Assembly: GCA_026419785.1 (NCBI GenBank)
Contig: JAODTK010005545.1
Span: 124,001-188,000, forward strand
Direction: 5' to 3'
Length of the DNA stretch: 64,000 nucleotides
DNA from: Sclerodactyla briareus
Taxonomy: Eukaryota > Echinodermata > Holothuroidea > Dendrochirotida > Sclerodactylidae
The notes beneath the pieces are model-generated. The model was not told the DNA's origin. It was given only the letters and a program-made list of their open reading frames with translations, and made no database searches. This document shows, piece after piece, positions 24,040-37,100 of the stretch; positions within the stretch are counted from its first letter, which is position 1, and each line of letters opens with the position of its first letter. Position numbers and translations under genes: made by a program.

Positions 24040-25074
24040 CATGGGCGTCAACAGGTGGGGGACGGGGGACAGGGCCCCCCCCCCACTTTCAAAAGTTGGT
24101 GGGGATTCATATCGTTTGTCCCCCCCACTTCCCCGGACCGTAATAAAAAATAAATAGGACTAGGCACATGCCCGATTTTTGTATCACTCTAAAACTGATT
24201 CAATTTTGTCTAACCAAAATACTCGCGTTGGAAATTTGTCTTAAATCCACTAATCCTAGGGGCGGCCCAGGGTGAAGCTCTGGAACCCTACTAGGGCCCG
24301 CAGTGGAAGGATCCCCATGCCTCATACGAGTTCGCGCATTAATCGAATAGCTCAAAGTGCATATTTTCAAGTGTTTTGCGCGCAATGCGTTTTTCTTTTT
24401 TTTCCAGGCGTTGTATGCTAATATGCGATGTAATGCTTCGATCATTTGTTCACAATTCGATAATTTCAAAGCTGGGCAGACTGCCCCCCCGGCCCCATTC
24501 TTCTGAGATGACATTCGGGCGAAAGTTCGTGGAACAATTGGGATGGAAAAAAGCTAAGTGAAAAAAATGCCTGAGTTTTTTGCAGTCATTTTCGATGGAA
24601 ATATGCCCGGAAAACATGCACTTTTTTTCGCCGCGCTTCGCGCGCGCCGTAGTTCCCAATGACCGACTTGTAAAAGATCTTAGTACAAATTTTCTTCTCC
24701 CATATTTGAGTGGTCCCGACGTCTAGGGCTTTGCCTTTCGATCCCACCAGATACCGTTCGGTAGACCCGTGAATCCCACGCAAACAAAGCCAGAGTAGAG
24801 AAGGTATAAAAAAAACATAATTAACCATGTGTGATACTCGGTAATCATCCTAGCATGCACAATGGACACAACTTTGTTGTCTGTCTTTTACTTCAAATCA
24901 CACATGTATGATGGGTGCTGAGTGTGCTTTGTCAAGGGCCGTTTCCGTCGTATGGAGGGTATGAAAATTTTCTCGGCACGCTCGCGCCAACGATGATGGC
25001 GCTCCGCCTATATGGTCATTGGCATCCGATGATGTGCCCCCCCCTTTTGAAAAAGCCGACGCTCGACGCCCCTG
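24040..25074 (-). mobile_element. hAT-like non-autonomous element, copy N2, inverted
   Basis: This is the reverse complement of the N1 family over its full length. It has a terminal CATGGGCGTC on the left and GACGCCCCTG on the right, the opposed C/G tracts at 24,065-24,140, the GCGCGCG hairpin near 24,635, and the CACACATGTATGATGGGTGC block near 24,900. The two tips are imperfect inverted repeats. No clear 8-bp target duplication is seen. Confidence 0.75.
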
Positions 25075-25584
25075 GTGAGTTAGTGACGTCGGGAGTTTGT
25101 TATATTATCGCTCGGCTTCTTGGTCCGCCTGTTACTCATGAATATCAAATAAAACAAAAAGGTTACTAAAACCATTTTTAAACGTTGTAATAAAACGTTT
25201 CATAAACGATTTTGCAACATTCATGTTACTCAACAAAAAACGCTTTTCAGAAACATTGGCGAAAAATATTTAGAACTGTTTTGAAAACGTTTTGGAACGT
25301 TTTGTGTTTGCTGGGTTGTGATTTTGGGCTGATTGTTAAAAAAAGGATTGATGCCATTTATCTTGTTACAAAATTTGAAATCGTTCAGCCATTGAAATCA
25401 GGGAATATCTCATCTCGTAAAATCGGAAAATGCGCAAAGTGTGTGGATTCCTCCTAGGAAGTTTCACAATTTAGTAAATTTGAGACAAGTGTGTGTTTCG
25501 GACTATTTAGGCATGTGTCAAATATTATGATGTTTGGCCACTCCAAAATGGAGATGTTTGCGAATAACAATGAAAATCTGACGG
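25075..25584. other. No gene recognised
   Basis: AT-rich sequence. AAACGTTT-type words recur between 25,180 and 25,300 and also at 23,920-23,950, flanking copy N2 on both sides. Confidence 0.55.
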
Positions 25585-25628
25585 ACATGCACACGCACGC
25601 CCACACACGCACGCACACGCACACACAT

Positions 25629-25703
<75 letters not shown>
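25585..25703. repeat. CA microsatellite
   Basis: About 119 nt of mostly pure CA dinucleotides, with GC interruptions in its first third. The His/Thr and Val/Cys frames across it are artefacts. Confidence 0.95.
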
Positions 25704-25704
<1 letters not shown>

Positions 25705-26786
25705 TAATGGGCACTCTTTCAAGTGCCCGGTCAAGTTAACTGTATTGCTGATGGACCACTCATGACCTTTTCGCAAAAAGCATGTTGTGATGCACTGTGT
25801 GATAGTTTTGATGCATGCTGGGATATCTCATCGGGCAGTTTTGGTTAGGCATGTTTCGGAAAAAACTTTTTGATTTTTCTTCAAAATTCCTCCTTATTCT
25901 CTTTGCAGATTCTCTTGAAATTCAGTAAGTTGTCCCGATAATTTTCTACATCATTATTGTGACAAATCTGACTGAAGTGTGCTATTCCTCTCCAGAACAA
26001 CCAATTTTATCAGCTGAAATTTGGCCTCCCATAGTTTGCCTACTATTTGCCCCCTGAGCTAGAACACAATGCAGTGCGAGAGGCATTTGCGAAAAGGTCT
26101 ATGGATAGGCCCACCCACCATAGGAGTACCCCCCCACGTCACCCGGCCCTCAGTGCATAATTTTTAACAATCGTTACCAAAAAAACCGTTGCTATAGCAA
26201 CTAGCAACAGTGAATATAGGTGCGATGGCCAAACTACACAATATCTCATCAGGCCTTCCGCGACCGATGAGATAATTGAGTTGTATATGTATATGGCCGA
26301 TATGGCCTTCCAAAGATATGTTAAAGTTAAACAATGTCAGATTACATCATTTGTTATTTTCTGAATCTGAAGTTCCGTGAGGCTGCTGTGTGACTGTGAA
26401 TCAGGCTTGATAAATAATTGAAAATAAAAGATGACTCAGATGAATTTTTGAACCCGATTACAACTGCCAGTAGCTGCATAAGTTTGCAGTAGGCACCACG
26501 AAGAAGGGAATCCTCGGAAGAGCAATTTTCTGTATGACTTGTATGACGTTTCATTCAGTCTTACGTTAGCCTAACTTGCCTAAAGTAGGCCTGGCCTAAG
26601 TTGCTTACAAAATGTAGATAGGCCTAGGCTAGGCTTACACTTACAGTTACACAGTTACAGTTGAGGTAGGCCTAACAGACGGAACGTTACTCTTCTTCAG
26701 CTTCTATACAAATGACTCGTCAAAGCATGTTCAGCAACTAAACCAGGTGTGCGGTGTGGTGCCTCATGATATCGGGCACCAAGAGC
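25704..26786. other. No gene recognised
   Basis: TAGGCCTA-type words cluster at 26,575-26,680. A perfect X-box-like palindrome lies at 26,188 and is listed separately. No protein is seen. Confidence 0.55.
26188..26201. promoter_or_regulatory. X-box-like (RFX) palindrome
   Basis: GTTGCTATAGCAAC is a perfect 14-bp palindrome that fits the RFX X-box consensus of two GTTRCC/GGYAAC half sites. A further CTAGCAAC follows at once. Without a nearby promoter, its function is only a possibility. Confidence 0.35.
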
Positions 26787-26925
26787 TCAAACTAAAACCC
26801 CATGCATGAGACCCCTCCTGAATTCATCTGCGGTTGAAGCTTCAATGACGTCTTGCGGGAGGGTGTCCCAATCACGCACAGCTTGAGGACGACAGCTGTG
26901 ACTGTAAGCGTCAGTCAGTGTTCAG
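26787..26925 (-). pseudogene. LINE ORF2 C-terminal fragment
   Basis: The minus-strand frame reads DAYSHSCRPQAVRDWDTLPQ, then DVIEASTADEFRRGL, and ends at a stop codon just before 26,787. The pattern of arginine, RDW-x-LP and a closing F-R-x-x-L segment is typical of the end of non-LTR retrotransposon ORF2 proteins of the CR1/L2/jockey type. It may belong to the same insertion as the fragment at 27,955-28,250, split by about 1 kb. Confidence 0.8.
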
Positions 26926-27954
26926 GCTAAGGTGCGGGATCGCATGATCTGCGCACTCAAACTCAGAATCCTGCACAAAAATAGTTTATATAATGTGGGA
27001 ATGTCCCGCACTGGTTTCCACAACGGGAATAGTAAATTTTGCACCCTTTTTCATTCATCCAGTCACGATCTCGGTACTTCAGGCACAATGTATGCATCGT
27101 GTGCTATCATTGTGTGTCAGACATCGTAACGCTGCAGGACATGAGAGAAAACCCTATTTTTCAGCCCACACATTGAGAACGTCGATTTGACCATGATTTT
27201 GCAGACTGGTGTATGTACCCATTTCAACCATGTGGAATGGGACCAAATTCACTGTAAAGTAACGTTGAAAATCTGCAATCTGAAAACATTTAAAATCATC
27301 GAATAATGAAACTGCTTGTAAGATGGGTTGATACAAACAACATTTTCACAAAGATTGAATCATGTTATTTGCAAAGTGTTTTCGGATAATCACTTTTCTG
27401 ATCTGTGGCCTAGGTAAGGTGTGGGTCCTGTAAGAATCCATAGCAATTTTAGTAGCTTAGGCCTACTGGTGGCTAACTTGTGGGAATAGTGAAGCCATTG
27501 AAAATATCATTTTTGATTCCTTATTTATTCACACAAAATTTTGCCTAGGATGAACATTCACTATGGGTCAGAAAAATGTTGCGATGATACAGTGTAACTT
27601 GTGTAGCATAGTTTGCAATATAGTTAATTGGAGAGAGGGAGTCAGGGAGACAAACTGGGGCAAGAGGGAGGCTGTACGTGTAACCCCTTAGCAAACACAC
27701 TCCTATGATAAAAAACTGGCATGTGGCAAGTTCAGCGTATGCATGGTACCAAAGAACTGGGATCTGGTTCTGAGAACCCCTCCCTAGATTCCAAAATCTC
27801 CCTTTCGAAAACACTGGCGCATGTATGTGTACTCTCATGTAGTGATGGTTCTGTTGCTGACGAGTTGCGCTGGATTGTATGTGATTGGGTACATTCAATG
27901 CCATCTGGTGGTGACTGTGTTTAGAACATCAATAAGCGGGCTGCATATGTCGGT
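26926..27954. other. No gene recognised between LINE fragments
   Basis: No clear domain. A minus-strand frame at 27,545-27,904 contains TRQQQNHHYMRVHIH, which may be further LINE C-terminal sequence, but the match is too weak to call. Confidence 0.45.
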
Positions 27955-28250
27955 CTTCTAAAGTGGTAGGTTAGTTCACCACGCATGGTTGACACACTCG
28001 CATATCGCTGATAATTGCCAGTTTGCCACAAATAAAATGACAATGCTCTCCTCTGAATCTGTTCCTACTTATCTTTCTGAATTTACTTATGAGGATCCCA
28101 TATGGCCGAGGCATATTCCAATTGGGGGCGAACTAAGGAGGTGTAAGCAAGTTGTCTAATCGTGGAAGGACAATTGCGAAGATTTCTACGAGAAAACCAA
28201 CTGTTTATTTGCTTTAGGGTATTGTCTACAGTTTCCGCCAAGACAGTTGA
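27955..28250 (-). pseudogene. LINE reverse-transcriptase C-terminal fragment
   Basis: The minus strand encodes FSRRNLRNCPSTIRQLAYT, then SLVRPQLEYASAIWDPHK. After a stop and a frame change it continues as IQRRALSF and NYQRYASVSTM. This is the well-known segment just after the reverse-transcriptase core in CR1/jockey-like LINEs (Y-x-x-LVRP-x-LEYA-x-x-WDP). It has lost frame and is truncated on both sides. Confidence 0.85.
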
Positions 28251-28401
28251 TTATCTAATTCAATGCTGAGATATCTCTGACGCTACAGTTTGTATACGTT
28301 AGGCTAGCCCTGGTTTTTAAACAGGGCTGTATGAGGCATGATTGCATTATGTATACCCATGTATTCCTGGATATTTGTGATTAGGTTAGGATTAGGATAA
28401 G
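28251..28401. other. No gene recognised
   Basis: Short stretch between the LINE fragment and the hAT-like fragment. No gene or repeat is recognised. Confidence 0.5.
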
Positions 28402-28600
28402 CAGTGGCGGTTTTAGCCAGGATTTTTCCAGTAGGGGGGCGCTGGACCATATTATAGGGGGGGCGAAATGTCACCATCTATCGGAGCGGACACCATGGTT
28501 GGACAGGAGCGACACAAGAAAATAATTTCAGCCAAATGAATTAGACCTACGATGGCAGGGAATGGCACTTCCTGACCTATTTCAGGGAGCTGATGCAGTG
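28402..28600 (+). mobile_element. hAT-like 5' end fragment
   Basis: It begins CAGTGGCGGTTTTAGCCAGG, a typical hAT-style tip. It continues into GTCACCATCTATCGGAGCGG and GGCAGGGAATGGCACTTCC, related to the interior of the N1-N3 copies. The other end is not identified. Confidence 0.55.
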
Positions 28601-30984
28601 GCATTGCCACAGTTTTTCGTCATTAAAATGGTGTACATGAAATTTTCCCCAACCTAAAAAAGTTGCCAGAGTAAATTTCCTTGCAATTCACGTTCAGTAG
28701 GCCCAGGAAAGACACCACTATACTATCGAGCACGGGACGCGTAGGTTCTGCCACATTTTGGGGGCAATCAAGTTGAATCACGAAAAGAATGTGCACTCAG
28801 TACAGCTAAATATTTGGAGAATGCTTTCACTTTTGCTTCGTCCAAGCTCAACTTCATATATCTCATAGCATCTTGTGGGAAAATGTTAATTTCCGGGCAG
28901 CTGTTAAATGCAATGTTGGTGCAATATCGAACAAGCCCGAAACACCTATTCCGTTCCAATGTCTGAGTATAAGCACACTCCTCTTAATTTTTTGGCATTT
29001 GCAGGCGGGCGTTGATGCAACTGGGTGCAATATAGAGACCATAACATCCAGTCCGCGTCGGGAATATTTTGCATTCCACCTGCATGATCTTATAGTAACT
29101 TTAGAAATTTTGGCACTTTCAGGTGGTCGTTGATGCGATTTAGTGCAAGATAGAACACTGAAACCAGGAACGGCGCAGAGGGAAGACCATACTGAGAGTG
29201 GGGTTACGGGGCTTATTAGCATTCACGATCCGCTACCGCACCTCGGTCAAATTTGCGTTATCACTTTGTCAAAAGGCGGTAGTGTTTTCACCTTCCAGGC
29301 TTTTCGGGCCTTCTATGTCATGATTCCTTTTCTTCTCTTGAGTCCTTTCTAAGATATATTTGAGCCTTTTTGTATGTGATTTTTCTATGCGATGAAGGCC
29401 CTACTGTGGGTTGCGCCCAATCCGTGTACGCCTATAATTACAGAGAACGGATATTCTAAGTGTAAATAATTTAATAAAAAAGGCGCTACTGGTATGGTCC
29501 CGTAGCGAAACTCATAAACATACAGCTCTACTCGGTCAAAATACGAGTTCTGTTATTCATTGTACGGTAATAATTGAGTCGTATGTGGACACCGACCACT
29601 TAACACAAGGCAACAAGAAGTAGATGACAGAACGATCATCCTCCCCAAAAAGCAATTATGAATATGAGCGCACATTATGCTGGGGCAGTAAGCTAGGGCT
29701 CCATTGAGGATCATTCCTGAACAACAAGAGTTGTGAATAGTAGACTCACTTTTCTTTTCTTTTTTATCTGTTGTATGATCATAGTATTACATTGATGTGA
29801 GCATTCAATTCATGTCTGATTTAGTAGATCCCCAAAACTCGCCTGGTTCGAGTTCGAGTCCACGAACGATACAAACCTATCTCACTCTTACCCTGCCCCC
29901 ACCCTTCAGTCTACTAAAGAACAGCTTGAGTTGTATTCTATAACCCCTCAATGAATGATACATAGCGGGAGTTAAGACTAGGATGCATCGTTCACTGGTA
30001 GACCTGTATTTATCACCAGTATTGCAGTCCAATCACGGCCCAGACAAGTTCGTCTAGGCCACAGGCCCCTCAACGTTTCATACAGTATATATATACTAAC
30101 TAACACGGTGAAAATCTTCTGCCTATGACGTTAGTAGTAGGAAACTGCGTTTAGTTGCGACTCCAATTGAAATTTTGAGCTCATTTTACCATCTTCAGAG
30201 GAACAGTTGCCTCACCTGGAACATCTGCCTTGTGAAATCAGCTCTGCAGTAATTTTTTTTCAACACCAAGTCTTTGTGGTGGGGGGGAATTTCACTTTAG
30301 GCCACTGACTCACACCAGGGTCAGAGGGCTTCTAAATTTTTGGGGTCCAGTATAAGGCTCCTAAATCAACAGAACACTGTCACTACTTGGAAAATGTGTC
30401 ATATTGTTGGTGGACACAGATGAAGATTCAGGGTTCCAAACTGTGACTACGAGTCCCCTGAGCCACACCATAGTCTGTCGAACCATGAAGTTCCTACGGC
30501 ATACACTGCATTCACCATGGTCACCTCATAAAGCTACAAGATATACAAACTCAGTCGGACAGTAGAGAAAATTTTGGTGCTCCCAGAACATCGTAAATGG
30601 CAGAATAACCAACTAACAATTTGAGGGCGATTCCGAAATAAGACCATGATATTGGAAATTCCAATGGTTATTTAGGATTCTCAATTTCATCGCTTTTCCC
30701 ACCAACCCTTCCCTCTGGCCCTCCTCTTTAGAAATGATGATGATGACACTGTTGTCAAGCTAGGGATGGGGAAAAAAAACACTGTGTGCAACATATGCTC
30801 CATTTACCAACCTTCTATAAATTACAAGATAAAAATTACAAAGAATTTTCTGTTGAAAAAGACTTCTTATCTCCCACTTAATAATGGCTTGTATCATCCT
30901 GTCATAGTGCATGGATTGTGCTTGTCAACCTATTTGCAATACCTTTCAGTTATACTGCACAGTTACTGTTGATTTTCCTTTCAG
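28601..30984. other. No gene recognised; region upstream of IST1
   Basis: The IST1 start-codon exon has a splice acceptor, so its first, non-coding exon and the promoter should lie somewhere upstream. I cannot place them. The two open frames at 28,863-29,222 (minus) and 28,873-29,133 (plus) overlap each other and match nothing I know. Confidence 0.5.
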
Positions 30985-31102
30985 GTAAAAAATTCACTGC
31001 AGCCCCAGAGCAAGATGTTTGCTGCAGGATTCAATAGCACTAAGCTGAAGACAAATCTGAAGCTCTCAATAAACAGGCTCAAGCTGATGGAAAAGAAGAA
31101 AG
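30985..31102 (+). CDS. IST1: IST1 start-codon exon
   Basis: The acceptor TTTTCCTTTCAG precedes 30 nt of 5'UTR and the ATG at 31,015. The frame gives MFAAG followed by FNSTKLKTNLKLSINRLKL and MEKKK, matching the first helix of IST1. This is the only in-frame Met that gives the family's N-terminus. The exon ends in phase 1 after 31,102, which joins correctly to the next exon. The donor reads ATTAAGT instead of GTTAAGT, one base from canonical. Confidence 0.93.
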
Positions 31103-34100
31103 ATTAAGTACACTGTTACTGACCTTCTGAATTGAGTTTGGGTACACACATCATTAATTTGATCAGGTGATTAGCAATTATGATAATTATTGTATGCATG
31201 CCAGTAAGATTTCATGAATATATGGTTGGTAATGGTCTACCTTCGGTCCTGATAAGGCCAAACATAAATTTGGGGTCAGAGAAGGTCATTCAATTTGTCT
31301 TACCTAATTTGCATGATTTATGAAAATTTTAGATTCTGATCCTAATATCTACTCTACTCTCAGGCAAATTCCCTCTTTTCTAACTATCCCATTCAGGATG
31401 GTTGTGAAACCAAAAATATATGGGTCCCAGAACAACCACTGATTGTGAAAGAGACAAGACCAACTTAGTGTGTTTGAATCCTGTCGTTGTTACATATGTA
31501 ATTGTCCTTGCTTTGATATTTTCAGTCGAACATCAGAGTAGAGGAATGTGAACATCCAGTGTCACACAAATGGAAGAAAGAAGGTGAACGATGGCAAGTT
31601 CCGGCAACTGCCTGTTGAATTATGTGAGGGGGGACTCCAAGATAGTTAACATTGTACAGCTACTATGAGCCCTGTCCTTTTAAGAACTTACGATGGATGT
31701 TCCTTCCATGGTCCAATGTTACAGTTGTCATGCTCAATACATATTTTCGGGATTCTACCTTAATTGATGACATGGTAGAATTGATGCGAAGGTAGATCTA
31801 AACAATTAACTGATAGTTCGCATACACCTTTCCACATGTTGTATTGCTGTTGTACTGGGAGTGTTTTGATTTGCAATGCTTGATGCTTTGATTTGAGTTC
31901 TATGGGTTCAGGAAACCAAGTATTAAATGTCCATCAAGGAACTGTTGCCATATTGAACTTGGATGAGCATGGCGATTATTCCCCTTCTCTCCTTGACTAG
32001 TGCTCAGATGACATTAAGGACCGGGGTGTACAGTTAAACCAACCCTACCCTGCTCTTAGACTACCATTTCACGTCTCCTCTGAATGGATGATCAGTGTAC
32101 TCCAGGAAACGACCACTCGGTTGGAAACGCGAACGAGCAATAGATTACATGTCCAAAGTGTCTGCTCAAAGACTTATTGCAAATATCCCCCCCCTCCCCC
32201 CAAAAAACAAAAAAACACTTGTAAGCCGCAAAATTCCCATTGCATGAAGTAAACACAAAGTCCTCAACTATCGCAACTGCAAGTACAGTCACCTAGGAGA
32301 CTCAACTTGGAATGTTTGCTTGTAAAGAGTTACTGATACCACTCTGCCACTCTTCCAACATGTTAAGAATACCAATATGCTTTAGAAAAGTATCCCAGAT
32401 TTCAAATCCTGTTGCTAGCTATTCAGTAGAATTACTGTTCACTTCTGTGCAATAGCACTGCTCATTTCCTATGAAGAGTGTAATTGTGCATCTCATAATT
32501 ATCTTCAGGAACAACGTGAAGGGAGTGGTATGACACATTTGACAGAGTAATGTTCACCACCTAGGAGACTGGGGCTCAAATCCCAGTCAGGTCATACCAG
32601 GGTCTTGAAAAATAGTACTGTTGCCTTCTCGTGGGGCTCGGTATGAACGATCTGAGCGGAGACAAATGAGGGGTAGGCAATAAGCAATATGCAAGTTGCA
32701 GCAGCGTGTGGTTCCCTCCACCCCCATATCAAGGGAACTGCCAAACAAACATTGCCATATTGACTATTCCATGTACTCAGTGACGGATTCTCAGATGGCC
32801 AAAGGGGAATTTCAGGTCTGCACCATTTGTCAGGCCTGGATTATGGAGAGTCCTATGCTTGGGCAAGTATCAGAAAAAAATATGTAAAAAAATTTGCTGA
32901 TTTCTTTCGTTTCGGAGCTAGATTGGGTTGTGATAAACAATGTTTTCATAGAGAGCACTTTGTCTCTTCTTCCTTCCACTTAGCTGAATTAGCCCAGAAA
33001 GCAAGGAGAGAAATAGCAGACTACATCGCTGCTGGTAAAGATGACAGAGCAAAGATAAGGGTGAGATCCTTCAACCTTTTTTACAAACAGTTGGCTTAAT
33101 GTCTTTTATTCACATTGAATACAGGCAGAAGTAGTCACTGACTTAAATTGCCATGTGGATGGCTGTTCTGACCACAAAATATGTTCTTGTGAATAAGCCA
33201 GTTTGTGGTTGTAAGTGTGCATGCCACATGCTCCCCACTGAACAGTTTAGGGGAATAGTTCTATGTATTTGTGGAGTTACACTGTGACATTTTCCTGGAT
33301 ACATGTACCTTTAATACCAATGATGAAGACCTTGGATAAGTCTGTTTGTGGAATAAGTACTTGGCAGGTAGAGCACAGATTTAAGAATATATCTTGTAGA
33401 AGTGTCAGAATTGGTGGCATGTTGCTGTCAAATTGCTGGCCAGGTATAGTTCGATACATACAATGAGGGGAAAGACATCGCAAGTCCTGCCCAGACAACC
33501 CTATGCAACAAGGAACCTAACACACGCATGTGTGAGTGTGTTGTGCCAGGGGGAAGCATACACACCCTATCATGTTAGGAACAGCTTAGGCTAAAAATTG
33601 GACTCATGCAAAACAAGATCCAGAGAGAGAGAGAGAGAGAGAGAACAAAACCCATTCAAGATGACTTGATCATCAAGGCTAGTCATTTAAGAAATGATGA
33701 AGGTGGTAGTTGGAACGAAGAACAATGGAAATTGACAATTTTGTGAGGAATTTTCCAACTGAATCTTAAACCAAGAAGCTCGATATGTAGACCTTCTTGC
33801 TGGTGGAAAATGAAGGGCGATGGGGTGGCCAACCCAGACTTGTGTTTATTGCCATATGCAAGGCATGTTGGTAGGATGCAGAGCCCAATATGGGGAACAG
33901 ATTAACAAACCAGTTCAGTTTGTTGATACTGTGACATCCTGCTGGCCAGTTGTGGTTTGTTACAGACATTGAAACCCCTGGGTATTTCTAATATGTTTGT
34001 GGAATGTTCCCTTCGCAGGTGGAGCACATTATCCGGGAGGATTATCTTGTAGAGGCTATGGAGTTGGTAGAGTTGTACTGTGACATGCTGGATGCAGGTA

Positions 34101-37100
34101 TGGTTTGATACAGACAATGAAGACGCTGGATGAGGGATTAGCTGAGTCAATCTCCAGCATTATTTGGGTGGCCCCCCGGATGTCCACTGATGTCCCAGAA
34201 CTGAAAACGGTAAGACATCTGTGTTGATCATTGCTTTGTGTGATCAGCCGCTCCTCAGTATATAGTTACTGAGCATTGTTGAATGAATTGTTGCTGCAAG
34301 GAAATAAAGTAGTGAGTTCCAATATTGTGAGGTTTGGTAGTAATTACCTTGGGTCAGTGCATGTGCATTAGACAGCACCAGGGAGTCAGCAGTATTGGTG
34401 TTGGGTGCAGTGGGGTAGCCACGGGGGCAGTGTTGGCACTAAGCTTTTTAATCTAGGAGGGAATTCCCTCCCTTTGGTTTATTTTAAGAAGGATTTCAGA
34501 AGTGGAAAGAGGGATCGCATATATACAGTACCACCAAACAATCCCAAAACCCAGGATGTTTGGGAGGGAATGTCCCTCTTGACATATTTTTTTGGTAAGG
34601 ATCCAGCAATTAGCAAGAAGAATCCCTCTTTCCCCCCTGTTAGCACCAACACTGCACGGGGGTGGGGATGTGGGTGCTTCGCCTCTAACTCCCATCCGGC
34701 CCTTCAAAAGTTTCTTGGTTTTGTGTTTTTTTCCATGTGTAGAAAAATCAGTGCAGTGTCTTCATAAGTCATTACTGTGCAGAGGATGGAACTGCTTGGA
34801 ATTTCGGATTATTAATACAATCCAGGACACAAATATTCTAACTTGTACAGGCGTTGTATATGTTTGTGGAATGCAATGCACTGAGTGCAGTTGGTGTTGG
34901 ATTTGTTGGGGCACTGAGTGCAGATGTGTTGGGTTTGTTGGGGCACTTGGTGCAGTTAGGTTTGTTGGGGGAGAGATTCTAATGACTGGGGTTATGACCA
35001 TTCCCATGGTTTATCATGAATATCAAGGAATTGGGTAAGTTAGGTGGACAAGTTCGGAAAGTACAAACACTTGGTATGTGAGAAGTTCCTATTGGGTGAC
35101 CAGGGGACGGAACAGCGCAGACCACACTAATTCGAGTGAAGCCCAGTGATGTGCCCGGACTTTAGTAGGGAGCACTTGGGAGCTGAACTTCAAAATGAGG
35201 CCGATGTAGCGACTTCAACCTATCTGTGGGGTTTGTGGAAGCTATGCAATTGGGTTAGACTTTGAGATCCTCAGTTGTTTGGTTTGACAAAATTTGAAGC
35301 AGTTCGGTAGATTGTAAATTGAACAATATTCATATAGGTGCTTGAACAATAGTGGGAGAAAATGCCAGAAATATCTAGTTTTAACTAGGCATTCCATTTG
35401 CAGATATGAAGCTTGTCAATGTGATATCCATGCAAGGTTAACGTTAATATTCAACATTCATCAAGCATGATGCAAATAGGAAGTGGTGGTACTGTTGTTT
35501 CAAGGAATAGGTATTCAAAGCCAAGAGAGGTCACTTTGAAGTTGAAGAGGCAAGTTTAAGGCATTAAGAGGTGAAATTTGGAGATGCTTGTCGAGACAGT
35601 ATCTGTAGAAGGCCACCAGCATTCAACTCCAATCAGATGTGTTGGGTGCTAAAAAGGGCCCCATTATTTGAATTATCAGTTTGGGGTGTCACCATGGTTT
35701 GGCAAATTTTGCAATCGTTCAAACACTTTAAGGCAGAGGATTGCACACCTTTGTGTTCTTGTTCGTAATGAAATGAAAAATGCATCGTGGCATTATGATT
35801 CACACCACAACAAGCCTTGGTTTAGGCAGTGATATTCAGATTGCTACAATAGCCATCAAAAGCTTGAAGGCTGTCAGTTTGGATCCTGCTCTGCTCTCTG
35901 TGGGTAAGCTCCGTTAAAACTATCATTAAAGGCTTTCTTTTTTTCCAGATTAAATTAGAGGATCAACTGACTGATAATGAGCATCAGCAGTAGTGCCTTA
36001 TTGAGTTTTACTGGTTTTCAGTAATGTGGATATATCTAGGCCAGTGTCTCTGATACGTACGTATGCATCATGGCATGAAGGTTAATCGGTGTCCTCTGTT
36101 TGGTTTCATCTGCTAGAGATGTAACCTAAAATTGAAATTTACCTTTCTGAAACCTATTTCTTGCTTTTCTCAGTCTCAGACCAACTCTTTGCCAAGTATG
36201 GCAAGGAATACGGCAAGCAAGCGAGGTCGAACGAAACTGGAACTGTGAACGATAGGGTGAGTGTCACTCTCATTGTTCCAATGCACCCCCCACTCCCTGC
36301 CTCCTGTCACACAATAACAATGAGGAGTTGTTTAGTTGGCTGCCCAAATTATGATTCCAAGCCAAAGGAGATCACTGATTTGAAATATTTGAACCCAGTT
36401 TCACAAGTGTCTGTCTGCCTCCCTCCTCAGCCTTCTGTCATACTTACACCCCCCCCCCCTTCCTTCTATTTGGCCTGTTAATCCCATTCTGGCAAATTCT
36501 ACAATACCCAAATGACAGTAGCCATCTCATTGTCCTGTGTGGAAGAATGGTAGAGTGGTATAAATCCTTGACCTTTACAACCAAAGTATTTGGGGTTTTG
36601 AATATCAGCAGTCAACGGACTGTGATGCGGTAGTTTTTCTGGGGTTTGTTGTGGGATGTTTTGCAATAAGTCTCATCTGTTGGCTTTGAGCACAGGTTGA
36701 ACTGACTTCTGCTCCTCCAGGTTCTGGGAAAGCGGTCGGGTCCTGGAGTTCACTGAGTCCTTTTAGATGGGGACGTAAAAATGGCGGTCCTGGAAGCAGG
36801 TTGGGATTGGTTAAACAAAAACCACCCCTGCCCTCCTCGTTAAAACATCTGAACATTAGTCGAGAAGAGAAGGCGAGTAATCCCCGGTGCTCATCTATGA
36901 TCAATACGGTCAGGGTTCCTAGATGAGCCTCAATTGGCTTCCTGAACCCCAGGAAATCAACTCACTCAAATCCTTTCTCGCTTCTGAGAAGAGTTTCACT
37001 AGTCACATTCTTGCAAAGTCCCAATTTTTTTACCTGTTTGGACTATTTGAACTATTCTCGGTTTTCATCGTTAGAAGACGATTCATCTCAAGACCACATC

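Noticed and set aside
25454-25776. His/Thr and Val/Cys repeat proteins
   Set aside because: They are products of the CA microsatellite.
32527-32598. Functional tRNA gene
   Set aside because: The ends pair perfectly, but the T loop is one base too long, the D arm is poor, and a SINE-type tail follows. A SINE head explains it better.
32696-33099. Longer open frames running into IST1 exon 2 from upstream
   Set aside because: The family protein starts exactly at the splice acceptor at 32,984; the upstream residues are intron read-through.
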